Positions 1-11,278 of a stretch of 53,165 nt of DNA are shown piece after piece (positions within the stretch are counted from its first letter, which is position 1; every line of letters starts with the position of its first letter). The notes under the pieces were generated by a model that saw only the letters and a program-made list of their open reading frames with translations, made no database searches and was not told where the DNA came from. Position numbers and translations under genes: made by a program. The stretch is from Oryzibacter oryziterrae (lineage in GTDB: Bacteria > Pseudomonadota > Alphaproteobacteria > Rhizobiales > Pleomorphomonadaceae). The DNA is taken from positions 1 through 53,165 of the forward strand of contig NZ_JAKJIC010000025.1 in NCBI RefSeq assembly GCF_021864535.1, given 5' to 3'.

Positions 1-252
1 GGGCCGCAGGGTCTCAAGGGCGATACCGGCGCGGCTGGACCGCAGGGCCTCAAGGGCGACACCGGCGCGACCGGGCCGCAGGGCCTCAAGGGCGACACCG
101 GCGCGACCGGACCGCAGGGTCTCAAGGGCGACACCGGCGCGACCGGACCGCAGGGCCTCAAGGGCGACACCGGCGCGACCGGACCGCAGGGCCTCAAGGG
201 CGACACCGGCGCGACCGGGCCGCAGGGTCTCAAGGGCGACACCGGCGCGACC
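1..252 (+). repeat. Seven tandem 36-bp repeats in collagen-like gene
   Basis: Seven head-to-tail 36-bp units begin at 1, 37, 73, 109, 145, 181 and 217, each encoding one 12-residue Gly-X-Y block. They differ only at a few positions (for example GGG or GGA for glycine, GGT or GGC, and GCT instead of ACC in the first unit). The array may continue to the left of the window. Such near-identity suggests recent expansion and likely length variation by slippage or recombination. Confidence 0.95.
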
Positions 253-495
253 GGACCGCAGGGGCCGACCGGCGCGACCGGGGCACAAGGTCCGGCGGGG
301 GCAACCGGAGCGCAGGGACCGAAGGGTGATGCCGGGGCAACCGGCGCAACCGGGGCAACCGGCCCGCAAGGCCCCGCCGGATCGGGCGGAGTCTCGATAG
401 TGGTCAAAAGCCTGCCGGCTTTCTGCGAGCACTATATGGTGATGGCCTACGATGCCCAGGGCAATCCGCTGTCCCTGTGCATCACCACACCCTGA
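1..495 (+). CDS. Collagen-like Gly-X-Y repeat protein, 5' end outside window
   Basis: The reading frame is open from the first base and stops at TGA 493-495, so at least 164 C-terminal residues are here and the start is off-window. Residues 1-84 are seven copies of a 12-residue block of the type [12 protein letters not shown], followed by less regular Gly-X-Y triplets to about residue 126. The tail then becomes non-collagenous, with two cysteines ([10 protein letters not shown]... SLCITTP). Bacterial collagen-like proteins of this kind usually form extended trimeric stalks on the cell or virion surface; that role is inference here. The next gene encodes a secreted tail-collar-type protein, so the two may be co-expressed. 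Whether there is a signal peptide or anchor cannot be seen. Confidence 0.85.
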   Translation, partial: GPQGLKGDTGAAGPQGLKGDTGATGPQGLKGDTGATGPQGLKGDTGATGPQGLKGDTGATGPQGLKGDTGATGPQGLKGDTGATGPQGPTGATGAQGPAGATGAQGPKGDAGATGATGATGPQGPAGSGGVSIVVKSLPAFCEHYMVMAYDAQGNPLSLCITTP

Positions 496-588
496 CACCC
501 GATCATCATGTCAAAGGGCAAAGGGACAATCTACGCATCCGCTTTGCCCTGAACCTCAAAACCGCACCCTCGTTTCGGGATCCGACAC

Positions 589-918
589 ATGTCACGCATG
601 ATCATGGCCGCGCTGCTGGCGGCTTCCACGGCCCTGCCCTCAACGGCGTACGCTAGCGAGACGCCGCATCTCGGTGAGGTGGCGACCTTTGCCTTCAATT
701 ACTGCCCCCAAGGCTGGGCGCCCACAAACGGGATGCTGCTGTCCATTCAACAGAACCAGGCTCTCTTCTCACTCCTGGGGACAAAATTCGGCGGCAACGG
801 CGTCAACAGTTTTGCCTTGCCCAAGTATAGTGTGATCAGCGCACCGACGAACAGCGCTCCCGGACAGTTGATGACCGTCTGCATTGCATTGCAAGGGATT
901 TACCCTGCGCAACAATGA
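589..918 (+). CDS. Secreted tail-collar (microcystin-dependent-protein-like) domain protein
   Basis: The 109-residue product has a signal peptide (cleavage expected after AYA, about residue 22). A phage tail-collar motif follows (GEVATFAFNYCPQGW, LSIQQNQALFSLLGTKFGGNG, FALP). The C-terminal piece MTVCIALQGIYP is also typical of the MdpB/collar family. Family members are usually about 170 residues and carry a Gly-rich central segment after the ALPDLRGR-like motif; here that segment is missing, so the protein is a short version. Two cysteines (about 39 and 97) could pair after export. It lies 93 bp downstream of the collagen-like gene in the same orientation. No phage structural genes are nearby, so a cell-surface role is more likely than a virion role. 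Confidence 0.75.
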   Translation: MSRMIMAALLAASTALPSTAYASETPHLGEVATFAFNYCPQGWAPTNGMLLSIQQNQALFSLLGTKFGGNGVNSFALPKYSVISAPTNSAPGQLMTVCIALQGIYPAQQ

Positions 919-924
919 CGACAA

Positions 925-956
925 AGCCGGCTGGCCTTGCGGCCAACCGGCTTTTT
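925..956. terminator. Bidirectional intrinsic terminator
   Basis: The 12-bp arms AGCCGGCTGGCC (925-936) and GGCCAACCGGCT (941-952) have one wobble or mismatch, a TTGC loop and a following T run. It sits between two convergent genes, and the minus-strand reading also ends in TTT, so it can serve both. Confidence 0.85.
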
Positions 957-978
957 CTGCGCTTGGAGAGGCGATCGA

Positions 979-1494
979 TCAGAGACGATAGAGGATCTGA
1001 TCGGTCCAGAAGCGTTCGAGCCGCTGCAGCGACTTGTTGAGCGCCTTGAAATCGTCGCGGTTGATGCCGCCAACGGTCTCGATCGAGATGATGTGGCGAT
1101 TGTAGAGCTTCTCGACGATGTCGGCCACGGCCTGCCCCTTGTCGGTGAGCTTCACGCGGACCGAACGGCGGTCCATGCGGGAACGCTGGTGATGGATATA
1201 GCCCATCTCGACCAGCTTCTTGAGATTGTAGGAAACGTTGGAGCCGAGGTAATAGCCGCGGGTGCGCAGCTCGCCGGCGGTCAGTTCGCTACCACCGATG
1301 TTGAACAGCAGCAGGGCCTGGACGGCGTTGACGTCGGTGCGGCCGGTACGATCGAACTCGTCCTTGATCACATCCAGAAGGCGGCGATGCAGACGCTCGA
1401 CGAGGCGCAGCGCTTCAAGATAAAGCGGCTGCAGGCCCTGTTCGTCGTCCTGCTCGGTTGCGTATAGGTCGAAGGCGCGCTTCGCGTTGGCCAT
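979..1494 (-). CDS. MarR-family winged-helix regulator, LdtR-like
   Basis: This encodes a 171-residue MarR-type DNA-binding protein. Helices around residues 20-60 precede a winged helix (ELRTRGYYLGSNVSYNLKKLVEMGYIHHQRSRMDRRSVRVKLTDKG, about 75-120). The N-terminal block DLYATEQDDEQGLQPLYLEA is, to my recollection, characteristic of the rhizobial LdtR group, whose Liberibacter member controls an L,D-transpeptidase gene and osmotic tolerance; this assignment is by memory of the family. The ATG at 1494 is preferred because GAGAGG lies 10 nt upstream. An in-frame GTG at 1515 would add 7 residues but has no ribosome binding site. No L,D-transpeptidase gene is visible in the window. Confidence 0.8.
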   Translation of the reverse strand: MANAKRAFDLYATEQDDEQGLQPLYLEALRLVERLHRRLLDVIKDEFDRTGRTDVNAVQALLLFNIGGSELTAGELRTRGYYLGSNVSYNLKKLVEMGYIHHQRSRMDRRSVRVKLTDKGQAVADIVEKLYNRHIISIETVGGINRDDFKALNKSLQRLERFWTDQILYRL

Positions 1495-1797
1495 GGTAGA
1501 CTGCCTCTCTGTCACATCATTTTTTGTACGGCTCTTTGTCCGTATTGATGGTGACTGTAGCCGACAGCCTTGAAAATCAGCTTAAGGGGCAGGCTGAATA
1601 TTGTTTTAACAGCAATCTCGACATTTGACGCAGCAGGCGACCGATCCGCGCAATAACGGATGGCCAAGATGTCTTGGAATCCGGGCATTCATCGGCAAAT
1701 CTGGCAAATTAGACTCAGTTTGCTAGCAGACGAACGGAAGCGAATCTGGACCTTGCGAAGAATTCGTCAATTTTATCGAATAAGACTCTGTTGACTC
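1495..1797. other. Intergenic region, promoter of MarR gene
   Basis: About 300 bp without a supported gene, more AT-rich than its surroundings towards 1670-1790. It must hold the promoter of the MarR-like gene and the 3' end of the gene at 1798. A 7-bp GGCAAAT motif occurs twice, 9 bp apart (1694-1700, 1703-1709). I see no terminator or RNA gene. Confidence 0.5.
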
Positions 1798-4828
<3,031 letters not shown>

Positions 4829-4984
4829 ATTAAGGTGAGGGTGAAAGGGCGCAAAACCATTTCCCTTTCAACCTACCTTGCAGCAACGCATTCCATCGAG
4901 CCGCATTTCTGTGGGATAATCTTCGTCGTCCTCAGGGCCCCGCTCTGCAATGATCACAGATAGAATTCAAACGGGAGGTTTGTC

Positions 4985-6271
4985 ATGACCGATCATACGC
5001 CTGGCTTTTCCACGCTCGCCATTCATGCCGGCGCCGCGCCCGACCCGACCACGGGCGCGCGTGTGACGCCGATCTACCAGACCGCCTCCTATGTGTTCGA
5101 GGACGTGGATCACGCCGCCAAGCTGTTCGGTCTCGAAGCCTTCGGCAACATCTACACCCGCATCAACAACCCGACGCAGAGCGTGCTTGAAGAACGCGTC
5201 GCGGCGCTGGAAGGCGGCACGGCGGCGCTGGCCGTCGCCTCTGGCCATGCGGCGCAGCTGCTGGTGTTCCACACGCTGCTGCAGCCGGGTGACGAGTTCA
5301 TCGCCTCGCGCAAGCTCTATGGCGGCTCGATCAACCAGTTCACCAACTCGTTCAAGAACTTCGGCTGGAACGTTGTCTGGGCCGATCCGGCTGACATCTC
5401 GAGCTTCGAGAAGGCCGTGAGCCCGCGCACCAAGGCGATCTTCATCGAGTCCATCGCCAATCCGGGCGGCATCGTCACCGACATCGCCGCCATCGCGCAG
5501 GTGGCCAAGCGCGCCGGCGTGCCGCTGATCGTCGACAACACGCTGGCCTCGCCCTATCTGGTGAAGCCGATCGAGCATGGCGCCGACATCGTCGTGCATT
5601 CGGCCACCAAGTTCCTCGGTGGCCATGGCAACTCGGTGGGCGGTGTGATCGTCGACGGCGGGTCGTTCGACTGGTCGCGCGAGGGCCGCTATCCGATGCT
5701 GAGCGAGCCGCGGCCGGAATATAACGGCGTAGTGCTGCACAAGACCTTCGGCAACTTCGCCTTCGCCATCGCCTGCCGCGTGCTCGGCCTGCGTGACCTT
5801 GGCCCGGCGATCTCGCCGTTCAACGCCTTCCTGATCCTGACGGGCATCGAGACGCTGCCGCTGCGCATGCAGCGCCATTCGGACAATGCCAAGGCCGTGG
5901 CCGAGTTCCTCTCCAACCACCCGAAGGTGGCCTGGGTGTCCTATGCCGGCCTGCCGGGCGACCGCTATCACACGCTGCAGGAGAAATATGCGCCCAAGGG
6001 CGCCGGTGCGGTGTTCACTTTCGGCCTCAAGGGCGGCTATGACGCGGGCATCGCGCTGGTGAAGAATGTGGAGCTGTTCAGCCATCTCGCCAACGTGGGC
6101 GACACGCGCTCGCTGATCATCCACCCGGCCTCGACGACGCACCGGCAGCTCACCGACGCCCAGAAGTCGGCCGCCGGCGCCGGTCCGGACGTGGTGCGCC
6201 TGTCGGTCGGCATCGAGGACGTGGCCGACATCATCGCCGACCTCACCCAGGCGCTTGACCAGATCGACTGA
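4985..6271 (+). CDS. metY: O-acetylhomoserine sulfhydrylase / aminocarboxypropyltransferase
   Basis: A PLP enzyme of the Cys/Met metabolism family that makes homocysteine from O-acetylhomoserine and sulfide in methionine synthesis. The 428-residue length is usual. The PLP-binding lysine is K209 in [17 protein letters not shown], and the YTRINNPT and SGHAAQL motifs near the N-terminus are family-typical. The C-terminal segment ends [23 protein letters not shown] lies 5 nt before the ATG. The 156-bp leader upstream was checked for a SAM-II (metA-type) riboswitch and no convincing match was found. The gene stands alone and ends at a hairpin terminator. Confidence 0.93.
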   Translation: MTDHTPGFSTLAIHAGAAPDPTTGARVTPIYQTASYVFEDVDHAAKLFGLEAFGNIYTRINNPTQSVLEERVAALEGGTAALAVASGHAAQLLVFHTLLQPGDEFIASRKLYGGSINQFTNSFKNFGWNVVWADPADISSFEKAVSPRTKAIFIESIANPGGIVTDIAAIAQVAKRAGVPLIVDNTLASPYLVKPIEHGADIVVHSATKFLGGHGNSVGGVIVDGGSFDWSREGRYPMLSEPRPEYNGVVLHKTFGNFAFAIACRVLGLRDLGPAISPFNAFLILTGIETLPLRMQRHSDNAKAVAEFLSNHPKVAWVSYAGLPGDRYHTLQEKYAPKGAGAVFTFGLKGGYDAGIALVKNVELFSHLANVGDTRSLIIHPASTTHRQLTDAQKSAAGAGPDVVRLSVGIEDVADIIADLTQALDQID

Positions 6272-6280
6272 GGCAGGTGG

Positions 6281-6303
6281 AAAGGCCCGTCTCCGGGCTT
6301 TTT
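6281..6303. terminator. Intrinsic terminator after metY
   Basis: The hairpin GCCCG (6285-6289) / CGGGC (6294-6298) is extended by A/T pairs and followed by TTTTT on the plus strand. On the minus strand the same hairpin is followed by CCTTT, so it may also stop transcription coming from the ctaA side. Confidence 0.8.
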
Positions 6304-6335
6304 CGGCGCGGGGATGCGTGCTATATATCAGGAGT

Positions 6336-6363
6336 GGAGCGGGCAGCGCCAACCGCCCGCTCC
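6336..6363 (-). other. Strong hairpin downstream of 29-codon ORF
   Basis: A perfect 9-bp stem, GGAGCGGGC (6336-6344) / GCCCGCTCC (6355-6363), with a 10-nt loop lies just after the stop codon of the small minus-strand ORF. No T run follows on either strand, so it is probably an RNA stabiliser or weak terminator rather than a canonical one. Confidence 0.5.
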
Positions 6364-6368
6364 GTTTA

Positions 6369-6458
6369 TCATGCCTTGAAGCTTAGGCGGATCGTTATTG
6401 ACCAGCGATCCGCCGTCTTCGAGAGCATGACTTCCAGCTTCCACGGTTTGAACCGCAT
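6369..6458 (-). CDS. Candidate 29-residue basic small protein downstream of ctaA
   Basis: The ORF starts at ATG 6458-6456 behind a strong ribosome binding site, AAGGGAG at 6473-6467, with 8-nt spacing. The product begins MRFKPWKLEVML and ends TIRLSFKA. It is basic, with two tryptophans and no membrane segment. Its last third is encoded by a 9-bp inverted repeat (6386-6394 and 6406-6414), so the message is also strongly folded. No family is recognised. It could be a functional small protein, a leader peptide, or an ORF by chance within a structured RNA; the ribosome binding site is the main support. Confidence 0.45.
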   Translation of the reverse strand: MRFKPWKLEVMLSKTADRWSITIRLSFKA

Positions 6459-6521
6459 CGTCTGGACTCCCTTATCGAGAGCGAGGCTGTCGCCACAGCC
6501 GTGGAAGCCCATTTTCCACGG
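6437..6521 (-). promoter_or_regulatory. Possible alternative-hairpin RNA switch over the 29-codon ORF start
   Basis: On the minus strand, segment 1 CCGTGGAA (6521-6514) can pair with segment 2 GCTTCCACGG (6508-6499), giving an 8-bp hairpin. Segment 2 can instead pair over 10 bp with segment 3 CCGTGGAAGC (6446-6437), which lies in codons 5-8 of the small ORF. In the second form the ribosome binding site and start codon fall inside the loop. The complementarity is seen directly; a regulatory role is inference. Confidence 0.4.
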
Positions 6522-6642
6522 TCGTGCTGCTGGCATGGCACTGCTGCTTCCGATCCTGATTTGTTCACCATCCAATAAGTTGCAAGCGCCGTCAATCCGC
6601 GGATTGCGCGGCTTGAAATCCATTTCCTCAGGTTGAGATTGT

Positions 6643-7707
6643 TCAGTCCTCGGCGACCGTGCGGCGGGCGTGGACGGTGGCGGCGGTGAGGGCCAGGACG
6701 GCGACCAGCTGGTGGGCGAGCGCGAGCGGCAGCGGGACCACCAGCAGCAGCGTGGTGATGCCGAGCAGCGCCTGGAAGCCGACGATGCCCATGAGGATGG
6801 CCGCGCGGCGGCGGACCAGCGGATCGACGCTGTGGCGGGCGACGAAGAGATGGTAGGCCGTCAGCGCCAGCACCACATAGGCGCCGAGGCGATGGACGAA
6901 CTGCACGGTGGCGACATTCTCGAAGAAGTTGGTCCAGAGCGGCGACTGCGTGAGCAGGTCCGGCGGGATGAGCCCACCGTCCATCAGCGGCCAGGTGTTG
7001 TAGGTGAGGCCGGCGTTGAGGCCAGCGACCAGGCCACCCAGGAAGATCTGCACGAGGATGGCGGCCACAACGATGCGCGCGCTGCGACTGACGTCGCGCG
7101 GCTCGAAGTAGGCTGAGCGGCAGGCACGATAGCCTTCGGCGGTCCAGACGGTGGCCACCAGGATGAAGGAGGCGAGCGTCAGGTGCGTGGCGAGGCGATA
7201 CTGGCTGACGTCGGTGCGATCGACGAGGCCGCTGGCCACCATCCACCAACCAACGGCCCCTTGCAGTCCGCCGAGCAGGAAAAGGACGCCGATGCCGCGA
7301 TAGTTGTCGCGGTGGATATGCTTGGTGGCGACGAAGGCGAGAAACGGCACGAGAAAGACGAAGCCGATGAGGCGGCCCAGCAGGCGATGGCTCCATTCCC
7401 ACCAGAAGATGAACTGGAAGTCGGACAGCGACATGCCCTTGTTGATCTCCCGATACTCGGGGATCTGCTGGTACTTGAGGAATTCCTCGTTCCACTCCGC
7501 CTCATTGAGCGGCGGGATGACGCCGTGGATCGGCTTCCATTCGGTGATCGACAGGCCGGACTGGGTGAGGCGCGTGGCGCCGCCGACCAACACCATGGCG
7601 ATGATCATGACCGCAACGATCCAGAGCCACGCCCAGAGCGCCCTGTCCCGATCCGGATTGGAAATCGGGGGATACACCGGCGCCTTGCGAGGTACGATCT
7701 TGGTCAT
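6643..7707 (-). CDS. ctaA: Heme A synthase (COX15/CtaA)
   Basis: An integral membrane enzyme that oxidises the C8 methyl of heme O to the formyl group of heme A, needed for aa3-type cytochrome oxidase. The conserved first part reads MVLVGGATRLTQSGLSITEWKPI. Histidines follow in EWSHRLLGR, and later HRLGAYVVLALTAYHL and LGITTLLLVVPLPLALAHQL supply the remaining heme-ligand histidines. Eight or so membrane segments are visible. Start ATG 7707 (MTKIVPRK, 354 residues) is preferred because GGGA lies 6 nt upstream; ATG 7743 would add 12 residues with no ribosome binding site. Type-2 alphaproteobacterial CtaA proteins have this length. The small ORF behind it may share its transcript. Confidence 0.93.
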   Translation of the reverse strand: MTKIVPRKAPVYPPISNPDRDRALWAWLWIVAVMIIAMVLVGGATRLTQSGLSITEWKPIHGVIPPLNEAEWNEEFLKYQQIPEYREINKGMSLSDFQFIFWWEWSHRLLGRLIGFVFLVPFLAFVATKHIHRDNYRGIGVLFLLGGLQGAVGWWMVASGLVDRTDVSQYRLATHLTLASFILVATVWTAEGYRACRSAYFEPRDVSRSARIVVAAILVQIFLGGLVAGLNAGLTYNTWPLMDGGLIPPDLLTQSPLWTNFFENVATVQFVHRLGAYVVLALTAYHLFVARHSVDPLVRRRAAILMGIVGFQALLGITTLLLVVPLPLALAHQLVAVLALTAATVHARRTVAED

Positions 7708-7817
7708 GGACAATCCCGGTACGGACTTTTCATCGATGAGCATGTAGCATAGCGACAGATCGGGTCAAATGTGCGAATGGTTTAGAGACCGGTCCAGAGT
7801 GTGTTCAGGAAGCCACA

Positions 7818-8027
7818 GTGTCGCCTCGCCTCAAGAAATTCATCGGAACTCTCATTCTGTTTGCGTTCCTGCCCTTCTACACGCTGACGGCCATGGTGTT
7901 TGCCGTGGCGCTGCTACCCGGCCAGAATTTCTGGCTGCAGGCCCTTTATTATGCGGTGGCCGGCCTCCTGTGGGTGTTACCGGCCGGAGTGGTCGTCACA
8001 TGGATGTATCGCGCACCCAAGCGATGA
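7818..8027 (+). CDS. DUF2842 small membrane protein
   Basis: A 69-residue protein with two membrane helices (about 8-32 and 39-62) and a basic end (YRAPKR). The pattern FLPFYTLTAM ... YYAVAGLLWVLPAG matches my recollection of the alphaproteobacterial DUF2842 family, which has no known function. It starts with GTG at 7818, with AGGA 7 nt upstream. It overlaps the following acyltransferase gene, so the two are probably translated together. Confidence 0.8.
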   Translation: MSPRLKKFIGTLILFAFLPFYTLTAMVFAVALLPGQNFWLQALYYAVAGLLWVLPAGVVVTWMYRAPKR

Positions 8028-9115
8028 CGGGACAGATCTCGATCTCGGACGATCTCGGCGCCTTGCGGGATGCCTGGCGGCAGCTCGAACGGACGAACAG
8101 CACGCCTTTCCAGAGCTTTGCCTTCGTTGGTGCCTGGTTTCGCCACATCGGCCTGCCGCGCGGCCAAAAGCCGCTGGTGGTGGTGTTTGGGCCAGTGGAG
8201 GCACCGCGGTTCCTGCTGCCGCTGACGATCGGCAAGATGGGGCCCTTGCGCGTGGCCGCCTTTCCCGGGGGCTGTTTTGCGACGCAGAACGTCGGGGTCG
8301 GCGCCCCGCCGGCAGACGCCCTGCCCCTGCTGACAGCGGCGCTGGCAGCGCAAGGCATCGACCTGCTGCTGTTTGCCGACCAGCCCGTCGCGATCGGCGG
8401 AGAGAGCAATCCCCTTGTCGCCCACAACGCCCGCCTAGCGCCGCATCCCGCCTTTGCGGCTGATCTCGACGGCGACTTCGCGGCGCTGATTACGCGGCAT
8501 GGCGGCGGGCGCAAGCGGCACCGATTGCGCACCAAGCTCAAGGCCTATGGCGAGGGAACGGCCGAACCGGTCGCGATAGAAGATCCGGCTGGGGTGCAGG
8601 CCAGCCTCGACGTGTTCTTCTGCCAGAAGGCACAGCGCTTTGCCGAGCGAGGGCTACCGGACGTGTTCGCGCCGCCGCAGGTGCGGCAGATGTTCAAGGA
8701 CATTGCCGAAGTGCTTGAAGTTCATACGCTCTGCATCTCGGGCCGGGTGGCGGCCGTGCTGGTGCTGGGCAAGGCAGGGTCGACACGGCACCTGTTGATG
8801 AGCAGCTTCGACCCGATCTTCAGCAAGGCCAGTCCGGGCGAGAGCCTGTTGCATCTGGTGCTGGAGCGATGCGGTGAGCAGGGCGTCACCACGGTGGATT
8901 TCGGCCCGGGAGCCGAGCGCTACAAGACCGGCTGGGCCGACCGGACAGTGCCGCTCATGGAGAGCACGATCGGCTTGACGCTGAAGGGGCGCGTTGCCGC
9001 AAGCCTCTATCGCAGCTGGCGCCGGCTGCGAGCGACGCTGGCCGCGAGCAAGAGGCTGCGCGCGGCGATCCATCGGCTTCGCAGGCGCAGCACCTCAGGC
9101 GACAGCGCCGACTGA
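8000..9115 (+). CDS. GNAT-fold acyltransferase, CelD/BcsL type (Acetyltransf_6-like)
   Basis: About 371 residues. The C-terminal half has the FemAB/CelD-like GNAT pattern: RLRTKLKAYGE, then FFCQKAQRFAERGLPDVFAPP, and SKASPGESLLHLVLERCGEQGVTTVDFGPGAERYKTGWADR (quoted in parts). Proteins of this class accompany cellulose or exopolysaccharide genes and are thought to transfer acyl groups to polymers or precursors; the substrate is unknown here. ATG 8000 has GGAG 10 nt upstream. ATG 8024 overlaps the previous stop as ATGA and is a good alternative. The 3' end overlaps the convergent polysaccharide chain-length gene by 21 bp, which places it at the edge of the polysaccharide locus. Confidence 0.8.
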   Translation: MDVSRTQAMTGQISISDDLGALRDAWRQLERTNSTPFQSFAFVGAWFRHIGLPRGQKPLVVVFGPVEAPRFLLPLTIGKMGPLRVAAFPGGCFATQNVGVGAPPADALPLLTAALAAQGIDLLLFADQPVAIGGESNPLVAHNARLAPHPAFAADLDGDFAALITRHGGGRKRHRLRTKLKAYGEGTAEPVAIEDPAGVQASLDVFFCQKAQRFAERGLPDVFAPPQVRQMFKDIAEVLEVHTLCISGRVAAVLVLGKAGSTRHLLMSSFDPIFSKASPGESLLHLVLERCGEQGVTTVDFGPGAERYKTGWADRTVPLMESTIGLTLKGRVAASLYRSWRRLRATLAASKRLRAAIHRLRRRSTSGDSAD

Positions 9116-11278
9116 GGTGCTCTCCGGCGGAACCGCGATGGAGACGTCGGCGAGACCGTGCTTGAGCAGGATGTCGCGCGCGGTGGCGATCTCGGTATCC
9201 TGCTCGTCGCCCACCAGCACCACATGATCGGCAAGCGCGATGAAGGTGGTGATCACCGCATCCGAGCGCATGGGCCCGAGATCCAGCAGAACGAGATCAT
9301 AGGTGCGGGCGAGCGCGTCGAGCATGGTGCCGACGCCGTCGCGATCGGACAGCGCTTCGTCCAGCGGCGACAGGCCGGCGGCGATCTCATGGGCGCGGGT
9401 GACCGGATTGCGGCGGATGATCTCGGCGAAATCGGCGTCGCCCATCAGCAGGTCGGACAGGCCCGGCAGGGCGGCGTGGCCCTCGACGGTGTCGGTCTCG
9501 ATCACGACGACATGGGCGCCCTCCCCGGCGGCGCGGCGCGACAGGGCGTCGATGGTGCGGCGGCCGGCGGTGAGGTCGGAGAAGCCGACGACGGCGACGC
9601 GGACGCGGCCTTCCGACAACAGCAGCCCATGCAGACCGGCCACGGAGAGGAAGTCGGGATAGGACGCGGCGCGGGCCGGATCAGTGGCGGCAGCGGTGAG
9701 CGAGCCGACACGGGCGCGAAAACGGCGAACGCGTGGATCGAGCGTTTCATCATTGGTCGGCGCGGGCGGCGCGATGATTGCGATCGGTTCGGGTTGCGGC
9801 TTGGGCAGATCGGCGGACTGCGGCAGCGGTTCGACGGAGGCGGCGGGCTCGTCCTCGGCGTCATAGTGCGGCTTGCGCAGCGGCACCAAGGCGCGACCGG
9901 ACGTGAATTCGGCGGTGATCACCCAGGCGACCGACAGCAGGAAGGCGGCCAGCGTGGCGACGATGCCCATGGGAATGACGCGCGGGAACACCGGTTCCGC
10001 CGGCACCATGGCGCTGGCGATGACGCGGGCGTCCGCCGGCGTGGCATCGGCATTCTGGCGGGCGAGCGCGGTGCGATAGCGCGCCATCAGGTCTTCGAGC
10101 AGGCCGCGCTGCGAGGCGGCGTCGCGTTCGAGGGCGCGGAGCTGCACTTCGCTCTCGCCATCAGCCGACGAAGCGGCCTTCAGTTGGTCGAGGCTGGTGG
10201 TGAGGGCGGTGATGCGGCTGCCGGCGACCTTGGCGTCATTGGTGAGACTGGCGAGGATGCGGCCGGCTTCGGCCTTCTCCTGGCTCATGATATCGCCGAT
10301 CTGCGACTCCACCGCCTTCACCTGCGGGTGGGCGGGCAGCAGGGTAACGGACAGTTCGGACAGGCGCGAGCGCAGGGCGATCTCGCGGCTGCGCAGCGAG
10401 CGGAAGGTGTCGGACGTCAGCACGTCGCTGGCGGCGTCGAGACTGGACCCGCTTTTCAGCACGCCGGCGAGCAGCTGCGCCTTCGACTGGGCGGAGGCCT
10501 GATCGTTGCGCGCGGCGGCCATGGCGTTGGTGAGATCGGAGATTTGCTGGCGGGTCGGGGATGCATTGTTCTCTCCGACGATCAGGTCGGAGCCCGAGCG
10601 GTATTTCTCGACGGCGGCCTCTGCATCCTGCACCTTGGCCTGAAGGCGGGTGACCTCCTCGCCGAGCCACTTGGTCTGATCGGCGCCGGCGCTGCGCTTG
10701 GCCTCGCCCTGCAGCGTCATGTATTCGGCGACGATGGCATTGGCGACATCGGCCGCCAGCCCGCGATCGCGGGCGGTGAAATGCACGGTGATGACGCGCG
10801 AGCCATCGACGCGGAACACCTCGAGATGTTCCATGAAGGTGTCGATCATCCGCTCTTCGGGCGAGGCGCGCGAAGGATCGGCGTTGATGCCGAGCATGAC
10901 CGCCACGCGGATCAGCGGATTGGTGAGCGCGCCGTTGAACTCGGAACTGTCCTGCAGGTGGAAGCGCGCAGCAACGCGGCGGGCAAGATCACGGGACGTG
11001 AGGAGCTGGACCTGGCTGGCGACCGATTCCTGGTCGAGCAAGGTCTGGTCGGTGGCGTCGGGCTGGGAGGACTGGGTGATGCCGACTTCCCGCCGCTCGA
11101 TGAGGATCTTGGTCTCAGCCTGGAAGCTTGGCGGGATCAGCGACAGGCCGACGAACGCCACCACGGCGGTGAGGCCGGTGACTGCGACGATCCGCAGACG
11201 GCGACGCCAGAGCGCGGCCAGAATCCCCTTGAGATCCAGCGCGATATCGTCGTCGGGATGGGCGTGGTCAGCGGACAT
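9095..11278 (-). CDS. Wzz/ExoP-like exopolysaccharide chain-length protein with degenerate ATPase domain
   Basis: 727 residues. A Wzz domain with membrane segment 1 (about 29-52) begins the protein. A long periplasmic coiled coil follows (about 200-420), with VTLLPAHPQVKAVESQI as the typical Wzz/GNVR stretch, then membrane segment 2 (about 430-455). A Pro-rich linker leads to a cytoplasmic ParA-like domain from about 555. In that domain the Walker A position reads GFSDLTAGRRT instead of GxxxxGKST, and no tyrosine-rich tail is present, so autokinase activity is unlikely. The DLVLLDLGP motif resembles a Walker B. It is divergent from the export gene across a 470-bp region and should control polymer length at the inner membrane. 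Confidence 0.88.
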   Translation of the reverse strand: MSADHAHPDDDIALDLKGILAALWRRRLRIVAVTGLTAVVAFVGLSLIPPSFQAETKILIERREVGITQSSQPDATDQTLLDQESVASQVQLLTSRDLARRVAARFHLQDSSEFNGALTNPLIRVAVMLGINADPSRASPEERMIDTFMEHLEVFRVDGSRVITVHFTARDRGLAADVANAIVAEYMTLQGEAKRSAGADQTKWLGEEVTRLQAKVQDAEAAVEKYRSGSDLIVGENNASPTRQQISDLTNAMAAARNDQASAQSKAQLLAGVLKSGSSLDAASDVLTSDTFRSLRSREIALRSRLSELSVTLLPAHPQVKAVESQIGDIMSQEKAEAGRILASLTNDAKVAGSRITALTTSLDQLKAASSADGESEVQLRALERDAASQRGLLEDLMARYRTALARQNADATPADARVIASAMVPAEPVFPRVIPMGIVATLAAFLLSVAWVITAEFTSGRALVPLRKPHYDAEDEPAASVEPLPQSADLPKPQPEPIAIIAPPAPTNDETLDPRVRRFRARVGSLTAAATDPARAASYPDFLSVAGLHGLLLSEGRVRVAVVGFSDLTAGRRTIDALSRRAAGEGAHVVVIETDTVEGHAALPGLSDLLMGDADFAEIIRRNPVTRAHEIAAGLSPLDEALSDRDGVGTMLDALARTYDLVLLDLGPMRSDAVITTFIALADHVVLVGDEQDTEIATARDILLKHGLADVSIAVPPESTSVGAVA

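Noticed and set aside
1-252. CRISPR-like array of 36-bp repeats
   Set aside because: The units are contiguous with no spacers and encode Gly-X-Y triplets in frame, so this is a coding repeat.
4829-4984. SAM-II-type riboswitch before metY
   Set aside because: Rhizobiales methionine genes often carry one, but neither the pseudoknot arms nor the conserved GCUAAA-like core could be found in this leader.
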